64,000 bases of DNA, taken from Paulinella micropora. Lineage: Eukaryota > Cercozoa > Imbricatea > Euglyphida > Paulinellidae. Location of the stretch: the NCBI GenBank assembly GCA_019918135.1, contig WBZZ01000550.1, forward strand, positions 27,760 through 91,759, in the 5' to 3' direction. The position numbers were made by a program, and so were the translations under genes. The notes under the pieces are model-generated. The model saw nothing but the letters and a program-made list of their open reading frames with translations. It made no database searches and had not been told where the DNA came from. Below, one piece after another: positions 48,907-58,831 of the stretch (positions within the stretch are counted from its first letter, which is position 1; each line of letters starts with the position of its first letter).

Positions 48907-49690
48907 CCTCCTCCCTCTTCCCTGCGATTGGACAATCTCTAGGTTATTCGCACTGCAAATACCTACCGTGCGCCTAGACCAACTTCTGCCGCACCTGGTT
49001 TTTTGCACTCTCTCCCTCTCTCTCTTGCTCTCTCTCTCTCTCTCTCTCTCTCTTCAGCAGACTTTCTGTTTCTTTTTTGTTGTGGTTGGCTTGGGCTTTG
49101 GCAGGCTGCCGTGTTAGGATTGGCAGAGGCACTACGAGCAACAAATCCAGGCGGTGCTGCCATGCACAGCCCGCCTGACCAGAACCAGTAGATGAACACG
49201 AGGAAAAGAGGATGCTAGCAACGATGCGGCAGGACAGGCTAGCGGAAGTTGAGACTCTGAGATCTAGGAGCGAAAGAGGGAAAGGGCGCGCCCATAATGT
49301 ACAAAACAAAAATGTTTTATTAAAGCCCGACGGTTCCTGCCGGTTGGCACTGTGAACTAGGAAAGGGAGAGGTTAAGGAAGGCACCGAGAATGTGCAAAA
49401 GAATTCATTAACAAAAACCCCCGACAAAATATTACATACTAGGTACTAGATGCCGATCTGAGCTTAACTTCAATGTTACAGAATTATTTCTAGCTGCACT
49501 TTAATACGTTCGAAACTGCGCTTTGACTTCCTCGTTTTTAAGCATTAGTTTGTAGTAACCTTCCTGCGGGCTAGCTGCGCTGGCGCTAGAGGCAAAGACA
49601 AGATTTTTAATTAAGAAACGGGGCGGGACAACAAAAGAGGTGGGAAGGGAGGGGCAGGGAAAGGACAGAGGGAGTGGAAAGGGGGAGGGG
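48907..49690. other. Intergenic region with a CT microsatellite
   Basis: A CT repeat lies at about 49011-49053. Reverse-oriented family D elements are seen near 49290-49360 (aatgttttattaaagcccga) and 49385-49430. On the minus strand 49505-49605 reads ASPQEGYYKLMLKNEEVKAQ and a stop, which could be the end of a small gene; I see no start. The terminase leader begins near 49598. Confidence 0.4.
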
Positions 49691-49818
49691 GGGACTAGGG
49701 GGGGGTGGGAAGGCTCTCTCTCTTCCCCCCCCTCTTCCCCCCCGCCTTTGCTCTGCTCATGAGAGAAAAGCTGTCTCCCCCCCTTCCCTTCCCTTCTTTT
49801 GTCTTGTCTGCAGTTTGG
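49598..49818 (+). promoter_or_regulatory. Terminase leader with A/T block and purine tract
   Basis: agatttttaattaagaaacg (near 49602) is followed by a purine-rich tract to about 49715 and a pyrimidine-rich tract to 49810 ending gtcttgtctgcag, which resembles a splice acceptor, six bases before the ATG at 49819. The arrangement mirrors the leader at 46420-46833, so both genes may share control. Confidence 0.45.
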
Positions 49819-51882
49819 ATGAATACAGAGGCCCTGGTGGAGACTCTGCGCCGCGCTTGGGCTGTACGGAGCCGCGATGATGGGAAACGCCGGACGGCGG
49901 CGGCAGCGCTCCCGGGGGTGCGAGCAAGAGCAGCCCCCGACGACGTCGGGGCTGCAGGGGCAAGAGGCAGAAGTGGTCGGACGGTGGGTCTAGTGGGTCT
50001 AGTAGGGCTGTGTGTCGAGAGACTGGAAGCGGAGCTAGCTGTTTGGGAGGGGGCGGGGCTGCCCGGGCGGCGGCTGCGTTCAGTGCTGGATCTGGCCGGG
50101 GACCCCGCGCAGCGTTTGCCAGCCCAGGGCGCGGAAAGCCTTAATTGGGAAAGGATGCAACGCACGCTGGACCAGCTGCAGACGTCAGGCGAGCGACGTT
50201 CTCTGGACCAGAAGCGCTTTCACAACGCGATGATGGTGTCGTGCGCGGAGTTGGTGCTGGGCAGAGAGAATTTCCAGCGAGAGCGCGGTGCGTTGCTGGA
50301 GCAGCTAGGGCGGCAGAGCTTTCCGTTCGGTACGCTGATCCTGTGCCCGCGGCGCTGGGGTAAGTCCACGAGCGTGGCGATGTTCTGTGCGGCGATGCTG
50401 TACTTGTGCCCCCGAATTCGTGTGCTAATTCTAGCGACGCAGCGCAAGGCGGCATCGCTGTTGATGAAGGCCTCGCTGCACTACTTTACTCAGCTGCCCG
50501 GGGGAGCGGAGCGCATAGCAGAGAATAACTCAATGCGTTTCTTGGTGCGGTCGAGCGATTTTACGGGGACGCGCACGGAGGCGCTAAGGACAGGGGCCGT
50601 GAGCGGGGTGACGGCCTGTGCGCCAACTGAGAACAGCATTCGGGGGGAGAGTGCGAGCCTGGTCTTGATTGACGAGGCGGCGTTCGTGCCCACGTCGGTG
50701 ATCAGTGTGTTGGCGCCCCTGCTGATGGTGGAAAGGACGGCCCTGATTTGTATTTCGACGCCCGACGGGGTCGACAACTGGTACTCGCGTCTGTTCCAGC
50801 GGCCCGCGGCGGAGGCCGGCGGAGGCGAGCACGGCTCGCCGCCGGCGGACCCAGTGGGCGACATGTTCCTGCGCTTCCACGTGGACCTGCTGTGCAACGA
50901 GTGCCGCGAAGCGGGTGTGCAGCCCAGGAACTGCAAGCACAATGCGCATTTGTTGCCCGCCTGGCTGAACAGCACGGGGCAGCAGCGAGCCGAGGCCTTT
51001 ATGAAGTCGGATTCGCACTACGCACAAGAGCTGATGGGGTCTATCGTCTCGGCCGGGGGTGGGTTGCTGGGCCGGGGTTCCATAGCCCGACTGCTGGCGC
51101 CGGTGCTGAACCCGGAGCTGGAACTGGAGCGTGTGCTGGGGCAGCAGGCGCAGGCGGGCGCGTACGCCCCGCAGGCGACGCTGCAGCGCTTGGCGGCGGC
51201 GCGCGAGGCGGCAGCGGCGGCGCTGGGGCCGGCGGGCGAGGCCTTTGAGTCGCAGCAGCAAGCGCTGGTCTACGTCTTCATGGACCCGGCCGGGGGAGGC
51301 AGTTCTGAGACCGGGGCCGTGGCGCTGACGGCGCACCCGCGGGCGGCCGGTCACTGGCTGTTAGTAGGGATCTGTTCGCTGGCCGCGGCGGAGCCCGGGG
51401 GGCTAGACGGGGGCATGGCATCGTTTTTGCGGCAGCTGCAAGAACACCCCGGGCTCCGCGACGCTCATTTTTGCGTAGGGGTGGAGTCCAACTTTGGGGG
51501 GCAGCATTTTGTGCGGCTTTTGCTGGAGCGCTATGCGACTCCTCACCTGAACTCCTGGTCCGAGTGGCGAGACCCCGCCGCGCTGGCTCACCCCGAACAA
51601 CAGGGCGCACAGCACGGCTTGTGCACGACGAGGCAGTGCCAGGTGGTTGGCGCTTATCTGCTGCGTGAGCAGCTACGCCGAGGTAGCTTGGCGCTGGCGC
51701 AGGGGCTGGCTTGGGCAGGGCGCCCCTCACGCCTGGACATGTTGCGCCTGTTGGAATCGCAGCTGCAGCAGCTCTCCGAGGTAAGGGGCGGCATTACCGG
51801 CAAGGGACCGGGGGGGCAGAATGACGACCTAGCTATGAGCTTGCTTTTGGCGCTTTACTGGATCCAAGTAGGCTCTGTCTAG
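49819..51882 (+). CDS. Herpesvirus-type large terminase subunit (packaging ATPase and nuclease)
   Basis: I take ATG 49819 as the start, because the 38 codons upstream are low-complexity leader. The protein has 687 aa, the usual size for the family. A Walker A-like loop, CPRRWGKST, lies near residue 176. Walker B is LVLIDEAAF near 284, and the coupling motif ICISTPDG lies near 311. A Cys-rich insertion (CNECREAGVQPRNCKH, near 359) follows. The RNase H-like nuclease shows VFMDPAGG (Asp near 488), GVESNFGG (Glu near 553) and QNDDLAM (Asp pair near 667). Terminases drive DNA into procapsids and cut concatemers. The motif set is the herpesvirus style, not that of Nucleocytoviricota FtsK/HerA ATPases. 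The gene is unbroken and not split by introns in its body. Confidence 0.9.
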   Translation: MNTEALVETLRRAWAVRSRDDGKRRTAAAALPGVRARAAPDDVGAAGARGRSGRTVGLVGLVGLCVERLEAELAVWEGAGLPGRRLRSVLDLAGDPAQRLPAQGAESLNWERMQRTLDQLQTSGERRSLDQKRFHNAMMVSCAELVLGRENFQRERGALLEQLGRQSFPFGTLILCPRRWGKSTSVAMFCAAMLYLCPRIRVLILATQRKAASLLMKASLHYFTQLPGGAERIAENNSMRFLVRSSDFTGTRTEALRTGAVSGVTACAPTENSIRGESASLVLIDEAAFVPTSVISVLAPLLMVERTALICISTPDGVDNWYSRLFQRPAAEAGGGEHGSPPADPVGDMFLRFHVDLLCNECREAGVQPRNCKHNAHLLPAWLNSTGQQRAEAFMKSDSHYAQELMGSIVSAGGGLLGRGSIARLLAPVLNPELELERVLGQQAQAGAYAPQATLQRLAAAREAAAAALGPAGEAFESQQQALVYVFMDPAGGGSSETGAVALTAHPRAAGHWLLVGICSLAAAEPGGLDGGMASFLRQLQEHPGLRDAHFCVGVESNFGGQHFVRLLLERYATPHLNSWSEWRDPAALAHPEQQGAQHGLCTTRQCQVVGAYLLREQLRRGSLALAQGLAWAGRPSRLDMLRLLESQLQQLSEVRGGITGKGPGGQNDDLAMSLLLALYWIQVGSV

Positions 51883-52150
51883 CACACGTCTAGCCACAAA
51901 GCAAGAGGGAGAGAGAGAGAGAAAAGAGGGGGACGGATGTGAGAGAGGGGGGGGGGGCGGAGGGAAGAGGGGGGAGAAGAAGAAGGAGCGGGAAGGGGAC
52001 GAAAGAAGGGGAGGGGATGAGAAAGAAAGAGGGCGGGTCGACATAACATTCTGGGCTTTTTTCTTCCTTCCTCTTGCTCTCAAAGTAGGTTTTCCCCCCT
52101 TTTGCTAGCCGTCACAGAAACCCCTGCAAAACGTTTTTAAAACGTGTAGA
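51883..52150 (+). promoter_or_regulatory. Purine-rich leader of the acidic protein gene
   Basis: About 150 bp of almost pure G and A (51900-52035) are followed by a T/C-rich stretch (52055-52110) and the start codon at 52151. The same style precedes most genes of the right third. Confidence 0.4.
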
Positions 52151-52747
52151 ATGGGCGAAGACACACCTCCAGACCTAGAGAATCACGAGGAAGGAGAAGA
52201 TGAGGAGGAAGAGCCAGAGAAAGAATTGTCAGAGATACTGCGCTCCCTGGACGTTGAGCCGTCACCGGAACCGGCGGTTGGCCAGGAGTTTGGGGCAGCT
52301 GTTGCTGACACGTTGGCCTCGTCTTTGGGCCCGGTGCTCTCCAATAGGGGGAGGCCCCCCGATGTTCTACCCACTGAGTCGCTGGCAGCCGCGGCGGCGG
52401 CGGTCCTGCCAAGCCCAGTCCTCCCAGTCTTGATTCACACAAACACGTCATTGTCCGCCCCCCGAGTGCTCGCCTCGGGGGAGAGGACGACGTGTCCGCC
52501 GCCGGATGACGAGTTGCAGCAAAAAAGAAAAAAGGACAAAGAGCCAGCAGCGGGGGGCAAAAGGAAACCTGACAAGCTGAAAATCAGTCCGCTTGCGCGG
52601 ACTGAAAGGAAGACAATGGGGGAGGAGGGGGGCGCGGAAAGGGGGCATTGCCCCCCCCCCGAAACGCAGAGAGAGAGAGCATGGGAGGGAGAGAGAAAGG
52701 GAAGGGAGGGAGAGGGGGGGGGGAGAGGGGGGGGGGGGAGAGGGTGA
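52151..52747 (+). CDS. Acidic/basic low-complexity protein, 198 aa
   Basis: The N terminus is strongly acidic (EEGEDEEEEPEKELSEIL), the middle is Ala- and Pro-rich, and a Lys-rich segment (KKDKEPAAGGKRKPDKLK) follows that resembles a nuclear localisation signal. The last 45 residues are encoded by the purine tract that also serves as the leader of the next gene, so the natural end is uncertain. A perfect 7-bp hairpin (agtccgcttgcgcggact, 52586-52603) lies in this part. Position beside the terminase suggests a structural or nuclear role, but no family is recognised. Confidence 0.45.
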   Translation: MGEDTPPDLENHEEGEDEEEEPEKELSEILRSLDVEPSPEPAVGQEFGAAVADTLASSLGPVLSNRGRPPDVLPTESLAAAAAAVLPSPVLPVLIHTNTSLSAPRVLASGERTTCPPPDDELQQKRKKDKEPAAGGKRKPDKLKISPLARTERKTMGEEGGAERGHCPPPETQRERAWEGERKGREGEGGGRGGGGRG

Positions 52748-52868
52748 GAGGGGGAAAAAGAAGAAAGCATTAAAAGCCTAAAAACCCGTCAATTCGTGTA
52801 ATATTAAAGAGTGTGCGCAAAGCCTTCTTTTTCTTTGGGAGGTTGCTAGAGAGCCCAGAGATTAAAAA
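52748..52868 (+). promoter_or_regulatory. Leader of the giant glycoprotein gene
   Basis: The purine tract starting at about 52610 ends near 52770. An A/T-rich part (gtgtaatattaaagagtg, 52796-52813) lies about 55 bp before the ATG at 52869 and could be a TATA-like element. A pyrimidine patch (cttctttttcttt) follows. Confidence 0.4.
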
Positions 52869-55800
52869 ATGGCCATGACATGGCTGCTCCTGTGTTTCTG
52901 TGCCCTAAGCGTTGCGGGCACTGGAGGAGAGGGTTGGCTGAGGACTGAAGTAGAATCGGTGATAGCTACTTCGCTCGACACTAATCAGGGCTTGGGCGTA
53001 GAGGAGGTTAGGATAAAAATTAAAGGGCTAGGTTGTTCACATGCTGTATGTCAAGCGAGGGTGCAATACGTGTCCGAGGTGGCTCGCGGGGAAATATTGG
53101 AATTCAGTCTCGCTGTTCCGACGCCGTACGTTGAGTACAGCGAGCTTACCCTCTTGGGCTTTTCACCGAGTTGGACGAGGTTGGTCAGCAGCGTTGTGTC
53201 TCTCACTGATGACTTTGGTTCTGGCATGCTAGTCAGGAGCGTGGAGGATTTCCTGCGCACGAGCGGGCAGCCCATTGAGCCCGGGGCGGGCGGCGTCAAC
53301 AGCAGCCTGGCGCCCGAGCTCCGCACACCACCCCCTCCAAAGTTGCCCTGGGAGACAGACAACGGCACAGGGGTGCTGGAGAGCTTTGCGCAGGCACAGG
53401 CCTTGCTCGAAGAGCAAGCGCAGAATTTGACTTACGCGCTCCCCCCGGGCAGAAGACGTACATTACTGCAAGCGACGGCACCGCCCTCAGAGCTGCTCAG
53501 CAGCGTCAGTTTAGACAGCATCAAGAGCGCGTGCACAGATTACTCGACGCGTTGGGCCAATTTGAAACGTTCATCCCTATACGCCCTAGCTGCAATGGAG
53601 CAGCAACAAGCCGGCGGTGGTGGAGCAGGGGCAAGCGCCGTACCTGCACAAAGCAAGCTGGACGAGCTGGCGCGTGACGCGTCCGCGGTGCTGACGGACT
53701 GCCTGGCGAACGCGGCGACGGCGACGAGCAGCAAGTGTCTGAGCCTGACAGATTGCGCCGCGAACGAGCTGCAGCACATGCGCTACAACCTGGACTTGAA
53801 GCTGTCGAGCGCGTACACGACTGAGCTGTTGTATCTGCGCAATGCCTATACGCGAGAGATACAAGCTTTCCGTGCAGGGGAGGGTTTTCAGGCGGATTGG
53901 GAGAAAGCGTTGGGATCTTACAAAGAACTGGGCCAGCGCGCGGACAACGCGTCCGACAAGATCATGGGTTTACTGGACATCGTGAACGCGAGTGCGACGA
54001 CGCTGGAGGACAGGATCCAGGAGATCTCTGACTTTTACAGTAGCACGGTGGAGAAGCACGCGCAGCTGATAGCGAACAACAGCGTGCTGGTTAGCCAGGC
54101 GGCCTCGGCGGCCCGCTCTGCCGTGGACTCGGCGCAGGACCTCCTTGAGATCCTGCAGGGCACAGCTTACGGCGCGGAGCTGCTGGCGGAGCGCAACAGG
54201 ATTTACATGCAGACCCTGCTGGAGAAAGCGGTCAGCGCCAGCGCGGTTTGGGGCAGCTTGTCCAAGATGCTGGAAACGATCCACACGCGCGCCGAGACCA
54301 AGGCCAGCCTGGTCCGCGCGCTCTTCAGCGGCTTACAGGACAGCATCTCCGATGGCTGGAGTCCCTTGCTGCTCGATCCCGGCCGCCGCGCCGTAGATTT
54401 GTTTGACCCCGCCACCGGCGCGGCGCGCTGGTTCCCTGTGCAGGGCCCCCGCTGGGTGTCGATCCGCCCGCCGGGTCCGGGCGTGGCGGGGCGTTGCCCA
54501 AAAGTAGCGGGGGCTGCCGTGCTAGAGCGCCACACTCTGTCTCTGCAGTGCAACCTAGTGCCGCTGTCGCTGGAGCAGTACTCGTTTGACTCGGTGTTGC
54601 AGACAGTCGTCTTGGCGGGCCCGCGGGGCTGCGGGAACGGGACCTGTTTTTGCAAACTGCTGCGCCGGTGGCAAGTCCTGCCGGACAGCGGGGACCAGCA
54701 GCGCCAGCACTGGGTAGCGAGGACAGCGGCCTCCTTTGCCAGCCTGCTGGGTTACAACGAAAGCTTGCCGTCGGTTCTGCAAAGAGCGGAAGACGCCGAC
54801 CCCTGGCTGGGAGAGACGGGCTGGACTCAGTGCGGAAGCGAGGAGGAGGCGTGGGGGTTGCCGGCCGTCCGCACTGCGCTAGCCGAAGAGTTTTGTGTAG
54901 CGAGCTCGGGCTCGGGCTCGGGCGATGAGTGGGACTGGGTCAGGCAGGGGTACTGCAACAGGAGCCGGCCGCTGAACGAGTCGTGGGACAGGGCCGGGGT
55001 CCCGGCGGGCGCGCGGAACTTGCTGTTGGGCGCACTGGACCTGCTGTGCCAAGACCAAACTGGCGCGGCAGCCGCAGCCGGGGGCGTGCCGGAGCCGAGC
55101 GCCGCCAAGCTCGGACTGTGGGTCAGTGCTAGCAGCGGCCGCGTTTTCCGGCACCTGACGTGGCCGTACCTGACAGAGCTGAGCCACTCTGTCCTCGACA
55201 GCCTCTCTCCCGGCCCCGGCGGCCAGAGCAGCAGCGGCAGCGGCAACAGCAGCAACCTGACCTCGAACTTGAGCTCGCCCGCCGCCCGCGCCCAGGCCTT
55301 TGCCAGGGTGTTGGAGGCGCAGTTGGGGGCGGAGTGCCTGGTGTCGCCGGCCAGCTACCGTGCGTGGGTGGGGACGGCGGGCGGCTCGGCGCTGGGCACG
55401 CTGAACCTCGTCCACCGCCACGCGCCGGGCTCGCCCCCGGCGCTACGCTTGCGCACGCAGCTTGTGCCGTACGCCCCGCACGCCCTGGAAGAACTGGAAC
55501 GCACGCAGCACCCCGCGCTGCAGTTTTGGGACGACGCGCTGGCCCACGTGCCCATGATGCGGCGCCAGGGGCAGCAGCTGAAGAGCGCGGCGCAGGGCGA
55601 ACTCCCGACGCCCGTGGCTACGGAAACCAGACGCGGCCGGCGCGAACAAACTTATGGGCTGCAGGGAGCTAGGGGTTCGGTTACGCTCAACGGCGCGGGC
55701 GTGGCGCCGGATGCCCGTGCTACAGTCCAGTTTCAGATGCAAGAAGATGTGGCAGTCGGGGTGGTGACCTCGCCCGATCTGAGCGAGGTCTGGCTGCTGA

Positions 55801-58153
55801 ACCAACGCCGGAGGAACGCAGAGGCCTTTGTGCAGCCCACCGACGACGAACTGCTGCTGGCCGCCGGAAGCGGCGGCACCGGCGCCGGCGCGGACGGACG
55901 CGTTTTCAGCACCGCCCAGGGCGAAGTGATCCAAGCTTACTGGCGGGACGCGCATGACTCCCTGCTCCGTACCTCGCTGCACTTTCTAGGCTACCCGTAC
56001 TGCCTCGACAATCCCTGCCCCCTGAGAGCCACCTCGATCGACCCGACCAACGGGCTGGTGACTTCGTACCGAACGGTGCTCGCCGGGACCGGGGGTGACC
56101 CGCGCCCTATCCCCGGACCCAATAGTACCCACCCCTTTGGCGCCGCCTACAGCTCCTCGCCCGCCGGGCTGGCACCCTACCTGATCGATCTGCCCGAACG
56201 CCTAATCACCCTGTCTCCCAACCTGCGAGCGCGGGAGGGCACGCCCTTGTACTTGTTCGAACCGGCGCCGGCCGGAGCGGCCGCTGGCGGGGGGGGGCTC
56301 GCGCGCGCCGCTGCCTGGATGACGGTGGCCGACAACTGGCTCGGGTCGCTTAGCCCCACGGCGCGCGCGCAGTACCTGGCACAGTGGGGGGGGCTCGCGC
56401 GCCTGCCCTTGCGCCGCGACAGCGCGGCCCGCCTGCTGGACGCCACTCGCAACCCGTTTGCCAAGGGGATCTTTGACCCGCGTGAGGCGGGCCTCTCGCT
56501 GGGGCACTTCCAAGCGGAGCTGGAGATCCCGCCACGCCCCGATACCAACGAGCTGTTCGCCGCCTTTCAGGAGGCGCTAGCCAGGCCGCCGAACGAGCGC
56601 CTGCGAGCCGAATGGCTGGCCGGCCGTGCGCCCCGCACCGTAGACCTCAAGCTCCCGGCGCGCCTGTGCCGCACCACCAAAACCACACAGGCGGGGGGGC
56701 TCTGCGCCATCCTGCGGCACTACTATATGCACTGGCTCACAGACGGCGAGGGCGTTCGTTTCTACCCACGCGACTGGGAGCTCGAGCTGCTGGTCCGGCG
56801 CACCGTTCCCTTGGCTGCCAACTCGAGCGCCGCGACCAACGACACTGCTGCGGGACCGCCCGACCCCCTGAACTACTGCCCCCAAACCCTCGAGCTCCGG
56901 CCCGGCACCGGTGGCACGCAGCAGCGAGGGGTCCGGCTGGCCTACACCTCCCTCAACCCTACTACCGTCGGGGCAGGCGGGGGGTGGGGGTCTCTCCTTG
57001 CGTGCTGCAGCTCGAGGCCCCGCGGTGTCAGGTCCTGCACAAGCTCCGCCTGTCCGAGCTGCGCCGTTACCAGACCTACGACCTGGACCTGACCAACTGC
57101 CGTGCTATCGCCACCGACGTACGGGTGCTAATTAACTGCAGCGGAGAGGCCCAGTTCGCGGTTCTCTGCCTGCAAGGGACGCTGGACGCCGGCACTGCCT
57201 CCTTGCCCTCGCTAGAAATTGCGCGGGACAACGCACTCACCATCCGCGTCCAGCAGCAGTCCGAGCTAGCCCCGCTCTACCGCCAGCTTGGGGAGACGCT
57301 CTCTGGCCTGGCCCTCAGCGGCTCTGAGGGCAGCGCCGGGGTCATAAACCTGGATGACCTCAACGCGGCCGCCGAGGCCTCGCTGGCTGACTACTCGGTT
57401 TCAGCGACGATCCAGACTCAGGCCAGACAAGCCCTCACTGCGCTGAGCTCGCAGGCGCAGCAACTGGAGGTCAGCATCAACAACAGCGCTGCAGCGCTCG
57501 GCCGCCAGTACACGGTCTTAATCGCGGAAGCCAAGCGCAACGCAGCCGAGCTAAAGACCAACATAAGCACACGCCAAAACATCTCAAAGGAGTTAGAGGT
57601 TATGTATGACCAGGGCGCAGAGCTAAAAAACAGCCTAAGCGAGGATCTGGAAGATCTGCGCCAATACGGCGCCAACCTCAGCACGCAGATGCTAACGGTG
57701 CTGCAAGATCTGCAGAACACTCTAACACTGCAATACTCCTGTCCACCGGGCGTGACGGCCGAGGACCTGTCCGCCTTTCTGAATCTGACGACGGATTACT
57801 GCTACCGGCCACTGCCGCTCACGAACGACTCCGCGGGCCCATGCCCTTGTACCCGTGAGAAAGAAACTAAGCTCTTTTTTGGTTTTTGCAGCAGACCCGA
57901 CGAAGACGGCAGCTGCGAATCGTGCGCAAACCCGGCAGGCGGGATCTTGGCCGGCCTCTTGATTGGCTCGCTTTGCTGTTTTTTCATGGGCATCATCGGC
58001 GGCCTCGCCGCCCTTGTGGTGGCCCGCCGGGGCGGGGAGGAGAAACTGCCCGATAGACCGATAGGCACCCGTCTGTTCTGGGGGCTCTTCATAGGCCTTA
58101 ATTTCTTCCTGGGATTGGGTCTTTTAATTACCATGCTAACCCTAAACCGCTAG
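52869..58153 (+). CDS. Giant N-glycosylated membrane protein (about 1760 aa, one frameshift)
   Basis: The start is ATG 52869, with a signal peptide (WLLLCFCALSVAG). The frame holds to about 56985, changes within the G-rich run near 56965-56995 (NPTTVGAGGGWG continuing as VSPCVLQLEAPRCQVL), and then holds to the stop at 58153. A long coiled coil spans about residues 310-490 and a second about 1510-1617 (AELKTNISTRQNISKELEVM). There are many N-glycosylation sequons and Cys residues. Two membrane segments close the protein (GGILAGLLIGSLCCFFMG and LFIGLNFFLGLGLLITM). The layout, a large ectodomain with two coiled coils next to a C-terminal anchor, resembles a viral surface or fusion protein, but no family is recognised. 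The break may be a sequencing slip. Confidence 0.7.
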
Positions 58154-58163
58154 CGCCCAGCCA

Positions 58164-58186
58164 GCTAGCGCCCAGCCTGCGCTAGC
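58164..58186. terminator. 8-bp-stem hairpin after the glycoprotein gene
   Basis: gctagcgc and gcgctagc are perfect complements around ccagcct, 10 bp after the stop codon. An aataaa signal follows at about 58224. The gttttaataaaaaatcaag block next to it resembles the reverse complement of the family D core, which links that repeat to transcript 3' ends. Confidence 0.55.
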
Positions 58187-58274
58187 AAGCTGAGAGAAAA
58201 AATACCAACAAAACAAAGTGTTTTAATAAAAAATCAAGTCTTATACACTGAAAACACAGCACGGTAAAGGCCAA

Positions 58275-58637
58275 TTATGTAAACTTGTGCAGCACGCGAC
58301 GACGATTTTGGTAGCGCCAGCCTACATGCAAGCTCCTGCGCCTCTTGATCTCCGACATGTCCAAGAATGACACGTACCGCTGGTGCGGCTCGCTCCAATA
58401 GCCACTCGTGTAGTGGATCGCGGGCGCGCCGACCGTTCTAACCACCGACGCCCGAAAGTGCGGGCTACACTCCAGCACGTTGGACGTATCGAGTAACTCT
58501 TGCCACGCAGTGTCGGCCGGAATAAGACCCAACGCCTGGCCGGGCCTGGCAAGCAGCAGAGGCGCCAGCAGGCGCGGCTCAAAGCTAAGCTGGAGGCTCG
58601 GCAGGGGCTTGCGGGGTGCAGCGGTCACACTTGTCAT
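58275..58637 (-). CDS. Small basic protein, 120 aa, unknown
   Basis: I chose ATG 58637 (MTSVTAAPRKPLPSLQLSF) because the upstream in-frame sequence is the purine/pyrimidine leader. The protein ends in a basic segment (KRRRSLHVGWRYQNRRRVLH). The middle has Trp and aromatic residues (YTSGYWSEPHQRYVSFLDM). The small size, intactness and basic end suggest a nucleic-acid- or capsid-associated role, but there is no recognised domain. It converges with the giant glycoprotein gene. Confidence 0.55.
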   Translation of the reverse strand: MTSVTAAPRKPLPSLQLSFEPRLLAPLLLARPGQALGLIPADTAWQELLDTSNVLECSPHFRASVVRTVGAPAIHYTSGYWSEPHQRYVSFLDMSEIKRRRSLHVGWRYQNRRRVLHKFT

Positions 58638-58831
58638 TTCCGCTTGTCTCGTCCCGGACAGAAAAAGAGAGAAAATAGAAAAGGCGGGGCACCAGCAAAG
58701 CCTTTTCTCTTCCTTCCCCTCCCCCCTCTCTCCCCTTCCCCCCCCCCTTCCCTCCCCATCCTTTCCCCCCCTCCCATCCACTTTCCCTCTTTTTCTTCCC
58801 CAGGGCGTAGCAAAAGAAACTTAACTTTAGT

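Noticed and set aside
49003..49191. Small gene beginning in the CT microsatellite
   Set aside because: The frame starts inside simple repeats and has no supporting features. The later part reads neutrally in several frames.
49705..49818. N-terminal extension of the terminase from an upstream ATG
   Set aside because: The extra 38 residues are Pro/Leu/Ser low complexity encoded by the pyrimidine tract, and an acceptor-like tctgcag stands just before the ATG at 49819.
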